64,000 bases of DNA, taken from positions 716,703 to 780,702 of the forward strand of contig NMRA01000037.1 of the NCBI GenBank assembly GCA_002633005.1, written 5' to 3'. Below, one piece after another: positions 58,272-64,000 of the stretch (position 1 is its first letter; each line of letters begins with the position of its first letter). This DNA is from Phoronis australis. Taxonomy: Eukaryota > Phoronida > Phoronidae. The notes beneath the pieces are model-generated. The model saw only the letters and a program-made list of their open reading frames with translations, ran no database searches and was not told the origin of the DNA. The position numbers and the translations under genes were made by a program.

Positions 58272-61200
58272 TGTTGTAATCGAATGACATGGAAACAAAG
58301 GAATGATAATCCACGAGAGTTCATTAAATTCAGGAAACATCAAAATTGTGCTGATTTTCATAAAACGGTGAAAAATGTACAGGTCAATTTTTCAATCCAT
58401 ATTTTAGACAACAAGATTAAGTACATTGCTGCACTTTGTTGACGTCAATCTCTTTACCTTTTCACAATGTCATCTGCTGACCAATTTGCAAATGAAGAGA
58501 TATTGCTTAGTTGGTTTTGGGGGGTCACCAGTTAAAAAGACGAGTTTTTTATCTTTGAAATTACGTATAAAAGTATTTTTAAAATTATTCCTCGCAGAAG
58601 AAGATTTATATCATGAATTCGTACGCTTTCACAAAGATTGATTTGGTTTTGCTACACTTATCGTAACAAGGGAAACGCGTTTTATTTGGCAAAGTCTTAC
58701 AATTAGAACGTACTAGAAAAACGTTTAGCAAGTTTTAATGTAAAACATGCCGCAGAATGGAGTGCTCAGTTATTGAGATCTTAATTAAAATAAATACAAT
58801 AGTTAATACCTTTTCCGCAACACAAATATCACTTATGAGCTAAACGGTGTCGGCAACTTGTTGTGTTAATCAGATTTGTGGCTAACATTTAATAGAAAAA
58901 ACATTTCACAGTTTCTAACCGTCTCCACAGATGGTAGCAAACGTTGAATCTGTCGTATTATAATGCGGATAATTCACAAAATTAACATCAGATTCGCTCG
59001 CAGCGTGATTCGCCACCGACACTGTTAATAACGCACTTTCACACATTGTTTCTCGAGCCGCACACGTAAAAAACGTTCCGGACCGCTGCCGAAACATTCC
59101 GTATTAATTTACGTCGGTTTAGGTTACCAACTTCAAATGCTACCATAAACTTTGAGACTTTTTAAATGCCAAAAATAAATAGAAGGTAAACCCATTAAGA
59201 GGCGTGAAGGCGCGTGCGGACCTGGCCGCTTAGAGCTTTGAAACTAGCAACAGTTGTTAGGCAGAAACCCCGTGGCGAAGAGGTTCTAATAGTACCATGA
59301 CGTGTTGGAACGCCTAAACTTCAACTTTTTATGTACTTCATACGTTAAATTATGCATAAATGTGTGGAGCGATGGCTAAAGTTTTGCGTTAAGATTAAAA
59401 CGCTGACGATATGGATACTTTTCATCGCGTGGTTGGCTTTTTTTCCTCTTAGTTAACAGAGGCGAACACATTTTCTCAAGTTGAATCAGACGAAAAAAGA
59501 GAGGGGTTAGAAAATTCTGAGACAAAAAATTCTAAATACAACAACATTTTGAAAACGGTCATGAAATGTAACGTGTTTTTTAAAACTGTTTGCTAAATTG
59601 TTGATAGCTACTCGTAATTAATTACAAATCCTTTTTCAATGTCATCTCACGAGAAAAAATGTAATGCAAAGCCGTATTTAGGTACATTTGTTTTACGAAT
59701 ACATTTACATTATAATATATCTAATATTTACGATATTATCATTTCTTGTAGTACTAGTGGTGTAGTATTTATTTATTGTTGTGAAATCACACTAATTCGG
59801 GTACAATAATGAAAAAATAAGGAACACTCTGCCCGACATTGTAAGATGGACTTACAAGTCACGTTAAAGACCCACGCAAGCCAAAATCACAAACTTCAAA
59901 GTGGAATAAATCCAAGTAGTTGTGGCGAATCTTCCCATTAAAATACTGGTGAACTCCACTCGGTGCCGGCCTTATCATGTATAATGAGGAATGGTGATTC
60001 GACTGATTAAACAAGGAAAAAGTTTCACCACAGATATGAACCAAAACAATAATTTTCAAAAATGATGCTGTATGGGTTATTAAACGAAAAGTTAAAATCA
60101 TCAAAGCAAACATTGTCATCCACAGGGATCATTTCAGAAAATACGTAGTTATGGGTGAGTTGACCCGCACGGTCTCACGTCTGTGGACCAGTTTGCAGGA
60201 CGTATGGGCCACGTTAGTATTTTATCCTTTTTCAATTCCAGTTTAAATGGGCCCGATGACTTGAGTTAAGAACTCATAGTGCGTCAATGAAATTATTTTG
60301 TGCTAATGATGCTGGCGCGCTCTTAAAATTATCCCTGTATATCCACTAAAATTACCCCTGTATAGTCACTAAGGCAAAAATAAAATACATTCGTGAATCT
60401 TGTGAACGTAAAATCATATTTTTTCATGACGATTTTCAACTTTTATTGGTGATTTTCAAAAATAGGTTTTAATCAAACTTTTAGCATAAAAATCGTCGCT
60501 AATATTAGAAAGAAGGGTTCACTCAAGTAAATATGACTACACATTTCAAGTTGTTGACATACATGTAACATATAAAATCCATTATCAGCATCGATTGATC
60601 TAAGTCTTCCTGTCTTATTTGCCAACTATAAGGATACTGGCCGCAAAAGTGAACGTTACAGACCAGGCAATACAAATGATCCAACTCCAAAAATGTCCAT
60701 AACTATTAGATTATTACTGTTGTAACTGGGTTTGTCATTGTTATTGTTAAAAAATTGTGCTCAGATTTCTTGCTCAAAATATTCTTCAAAATATGACACC
60801 GGTATAGTTTTTTCGTGATCTATCAGGTTAGGTCAGTGTTCTGATGTTCGTCCAAACACGGAGACGTTTGTGTGTCTATGGACTAAACTTGTGCAGTAAT
60901 ATTCGTCCATCGAATTTTGTGAAGTTATTCCTTCATAAACTCTGATTTATTCCCTGATCAAGAATTAAGAAATATACAGGAAATAATATCAGGGCTGTTC
61001 CTGGGTTAAAACTTATAAAACTGTCCCTGCTTTAGTAAATAGTTGACGTTACCATTTCAAAAATAACAATACAAGCAAAATGTTAAGACACCAATTTACC
61101 AGCCTTGTCACGTTTCGTTTTATTTTTAAAATGCTTGTTAAATACGGGAATGTTTAAATGAATGGTATTAATCCAGAAATAACGTTGGTAAAACATTCAG

Positions 61201-61391
61201 AAACTTGGAGATAGAAATCAAGCTTTTTGAACAGGATCAATTTTGGTAATACCATTGACAATGTCAACCTAAAGGCGAATGTAGGGCCGTGGCCAGAGGA
61301 ATTCTACCAACGAACGGACATAAAGAGACATTTCTGTATTACACCGAAACAGAACTGGCCAAAAGTTGTAAGGAAGTCAGGACAACCCTGA
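58272..61391. other. Non-genic stretch
   Basis: No supportable gene. Minus-strand frames at 58915-59097 and 59859-60119 start with ATG but show no family features. Confidence 0.5.
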
Positions 61392-61599
61392 GTTTTTGCC
61401 TTCAGCCATAAACAGTTCTTGGTATGCAGTTCAGGAAAATGATATCACCTGTTACTCGGAAAGCAGTGGATCGCTGGTAACCATGGAAACGGCTGAATAT
61501 TCAGTAGGTACTTTTATGGATGCATGTAACTGGTTTCGTTGTGATTTGGAGTTTGACAATGGTCGGCGTGAACGTACAACTGTTTCTGTTGAGTTATAA
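61392..61599 (+). CDS. Possible exon of a secreted Cys-containing protein
   Basis: After a 3' splice-like TTTGCCTTCAG the frame reads INSSWYAVQENDITCYSES then SGSLVTMETAEYS, similar in spacing of hydrophobic residues to the first half of a C-type lectin domain (Trp, Cys, then Leu-Val-Thr-x-Glu). A donor-like TTCA|GTAGGT occurs at about 61503; reading past it adds MDACNWFRCDLEF and a stop at 61599. No preceding or following exon could be matched, so this is suggestive only. Confidence 0.25.
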
Positions 61600-61639
61600 G
61601 ATGTGCACGGGGTCAGCGGATTAGACATCGAATATTCCT

Positions 61640-62561
61640 AATAAAGCTCGCGTGGCATCAACGGAACAAGTAAGTTACACTTCCAATATGTAAACGGTTT
61701 TCGATGGTTGTTTCGAGCAAAAATCGAGCATACCATTAATGGTGATACTCTAAACACAAAGACGGCAATAATTATAATCAAGAACATTTGAGTAGCTTTG
61801 AAACATACAGTTTATTTAACTTCATTGAAATTATTTGTGTTACAACCTCGAACCCTGTGCCCGTATGATCCCTTACTACGATCCTAGGTTGGCGATTGAA
61901 TACTTCACGTAATAGCAAACTTTTCACGTCGTTCAATGCGAGTACAGTCGTTAGCGCCCCGTTGCGGATTGTATCTAAAACAACTTTTCATGTTCTGAAT
62001 GCGAAGTGATACCGCGGATTCCTTACGCAAGAAGAGCGATCCTCTCCCTGTTCCTGTATAGTTTACTGTTTCCTCCTTTCCAAACGTTCAACCATTTTCT
62101 CTTGATAAATTCAAATAAAATACGGAAAAAACTTACGTGATATACAGAAACAGGAACAATAGGCGAAATATTGGCTATAATACATTGCAGTGGATTCCTC
62201 CTATACGAAAAGTCGCTGATTCTATTACAGTTGGAAAAGTGAATGCATCTCAAATATTGAGAATCTAAGCCAAAGAGTTCGTTTAAGTATTTGTTCGTTT
62301 AAGTATTTCACGTTGTCACTGCTAATCATTCGCCACCGAAAACAAGCATTGATTTACCATAACATTCATCAGCTTGTCGTAAACGAAATACGAATACCCT
62401 TTGTGCACTACAAAATTCCCAATGAGCACCATTTCATGTTGTTACGTGTTACAACCATCATTTGTTAAAAGGACATTGTCGGCGAGATTTTCCGATACCA
62501 GCCTCAACGAGGAATTGACCTTGCAACCTATGAAGCGCGTAGAAATATGCTTAGTCTATGT
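61640..62561. other. Non-genic stretch
   Basis: Short frames only; nothing recognised. Confidence 0.5.
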
Positions 62562-62637
62562 GCACTTTTGCTTAATCTACCATACGCGTACTTTTGCTTA
62601 ATCTACGCGTACTTTTGCTTAATCTACGAGTACTTTT
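62562..62637 (+). repeat. 21-bp minisatellite
   Basis: Three to four copies of a unit close to GTACTTTTGCTTAATCTACGC; the first copy carries a few extra bases. Confidence 0.8.
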
Positions 62638-62730
62638 AGTTCTTTAAAGATCATCGTTCTGCTCTCTGCTGGAGACGCTAAAGTCAACTCCATAAATGGT
62701 TGTGTATTTTGAGCATATTGAACACAGGCC

Positions 62731-62862
62731 TGAACTTCAGCGAATGACTGACAGGCAACGATGAGAACTGGCTATTTGTGAGTCACAAATGAACACAACG
62801 GATTTTGATCTGGTCAAAACTAAAAACTTCACTAAGTCTGTCCCATCCAACTATAATCCGAA
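62731..62862 (+). repeat. Degenerate piggyBac-like MITE family member
   Basis: Shares cttcagcgaatg at the start and caactataatccgaac near the end with 41695-41880 and 50817-50986. Confidence 0.4.
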
Positions 62863-63232
62863 CAACCGTGAAACCGGCAATCATCCTTTAACAATACACC
62901 AATGAGTTTTAAAATGTAATGTAAAAACGATGTCACGGAAATTTAATTCACAATAAAAATCATCACATTTATTCTTTTCTAAAACTGTACATGTTGGGTA
63001 ACAGGAACTACGTGTTTGGACATACAGTTTCGCTGTATACCCAGTGACCATCATTTCCGACCAATAAAAGCTCGTTCGTTGAAGGAAAACTATTTCCTTG
63101 AATGTCAATAGCTTCAAGTGCTTATGAAGGTGTGAATCGAGCGCGTAGCTTGTGTTCCCACTGGAATGTAATCGGAGGGTTTCTATTTTCGGACATTCCA
63201 CTGTGTAAATGTTAGTAGGTCACTTCCTCTAT

Positions 63233-63352
63233 ATGGCCATTGACGAGTGCGCACCTGGCGGTGAGGACATAAATTACACATGTTATCTTAGCCCCGCCGT
63301 GACACAGCGCACGTGGTGTACGGAGTGGACAGAGACGGAATGTTTACGTTAG
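63233..63352 (+). CDS. Small Cys-containing ORF, unknown
   Basis: An ATG-started frame of 39 residues with four Cys (MAIDECAPGGEDINYTCYLS, then TWC and TEC) and no signal peptide. It could be part of a larger secreted protein, but no splice partners are evident. Very tentative. Confidence 0.15.
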   Translation: MAIDECAPGGEDINYTCYLSPAVTQRTWCTEWTETECLR

Positions 63353-63709
63353 ATACAGAAGGACAAGTTGATGAACTGCACTCTAGGTTAAATAAAGCTT
63401 ATTACACATGAAAGAGGCACTGCTTGGAGAGGAAATCGGGCCTTGCTGAAATACATAGAGACTGACATTTATCAGCGTATTTACTCTTTCGTCTAATAAA
63501 AATCTCAACGCAGCTATGATATGTTTATATTTTGTTGTGATTGAGATAATTATGAGATAGATAAAATATTGATAAGAAGTTATCAAAATTTAGGGTGAAA
63601 ATAGATTGATACTTTCCGTGTAAGACACGTGTACTGTTGCCGATGAGAAAACCTGTTACGCGTTGTAGCTGAAACAGTTTCACTCCAATGATTTATATTG
63701 AAACGTCTA

Positions 63710-63830
63710 AGTGACGTTATCGGCTTTCGCCCCGAAAAGAGATTTTTGGGGGTTACTTTTGGATTTCATAGACTTCTTGGAAGTTATTGAAAAAACAAAA
63801 TCCTTTGTGTTTTGTGATTTTATTAAAATA
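63710..63830 (-). repeat. piggyBac-like MITE family member, inverse
   Basis: Begins AGTGACGTTATCGG like the 50817 terminus. The reverse complement contains aataacttccaagaagtc, the family core, placing it in the opposite orientation. Confidence 0.5.
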
Positions 63831-64000
63831 CAAGTCGCCAATTCTAAAGATTGTCGACTAAAGAATTTGTTGAAATCGTGCCGAACGTACCATTTAAATA
63901 CGTCATTTATAGTGTGGGAAATGGCGTAGCGATAGCGCATCATTCGCTGCTACTGCGAATCCGCGTTCCTGCAAATTTCTATGAAATAATTTTCTCGCCG

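Noticed and set aside
58915-59097. 60-codon minus frame with plausible codon use
   Set aside because: No domain, signal peptide or splice partner could be found.
1-64000. CRISPR arrays, rRNA genes, complete tRNA genes, viral replication genes
   Set aside because: None recognised on either strand; the regular short repeats at 45.0-45.5 kb are an inverted fold-back structure in a eukaryotic intron, not a CRISPR array.

Overview
The window is eukaryotic, intron-rich and AT-rich DNA, almost certainly from a marine invertebrate. It holds three spliced genes with GT-AG introns that keep reading frame across every junction. One of these encodes an invertebrate six-cysteine defensin and another an amidated neuropeptide precursor. 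Most of the remaining sequence is dispersed short inverted-repeat elements. The species cannot be fixed from the sequence: a lophotrochozoan, hemichordate or cephalochordate would all fit. A 1.78-kb segment present twice across an assembly gap with a few percent divergence suggests a highly heterozygous genome.

Layout. Positions 1-27,900 contain no convincing intact gene. They hold short inverted-repeat elements (MITEs), a nested pair of repeats at 7.98-9.05 kb and 9.9-10.4 kb, the 1.78-kb duplication flanking a 765-base run of N, a fold-back element carrying a tRNA-type B box (19.6 kb), an orphan TATA box with a 5' splice site (20.96 kb) and a frameshifted THAP zinc-finger fragment between inverted termini (24.9-25.6 kb). 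Positions 27,904-34,567 (+) carry a neuropeptide precursor with a TATA promoter, a non-coding first exon and four coding exons. On the minus strand, 37,101-49,521 is an 11-exon gene for a protein of about 790 residues with two cyclic-nucleotide-binding domains, most like CNBD2. Its introns contain a 660-bp repeat, a 175-bp hairpin MITE, a 446-bp fold-back element built of 21-bp units, and a small ORF with a signal-like N-terminus. The neuropeptide and CNBD-like genes are convergent, with their stop codons about 2.5 kb apart. Positions 56,394-58,271 (+) hold a compact two-exon defensin gene with TATA box and AATAAA. From 58.3 kb to the end there are only weak coding candidates and repeats.

The three genes have no evident shared pathway: one is neuroendocrine signalling, one is probably cyclic-nucleotide sensing of the kind linked to sperm or cilia in vertebrates, and one is innate immunity. 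The clearest structural novelties are the fold-back element at 45,029-45,474, with opposed arrays of degenerate 21-bp units and a 5-bp TTATT target duplication, and the neuropeptide precursor, whose peptide family I cannot assign with certainty.
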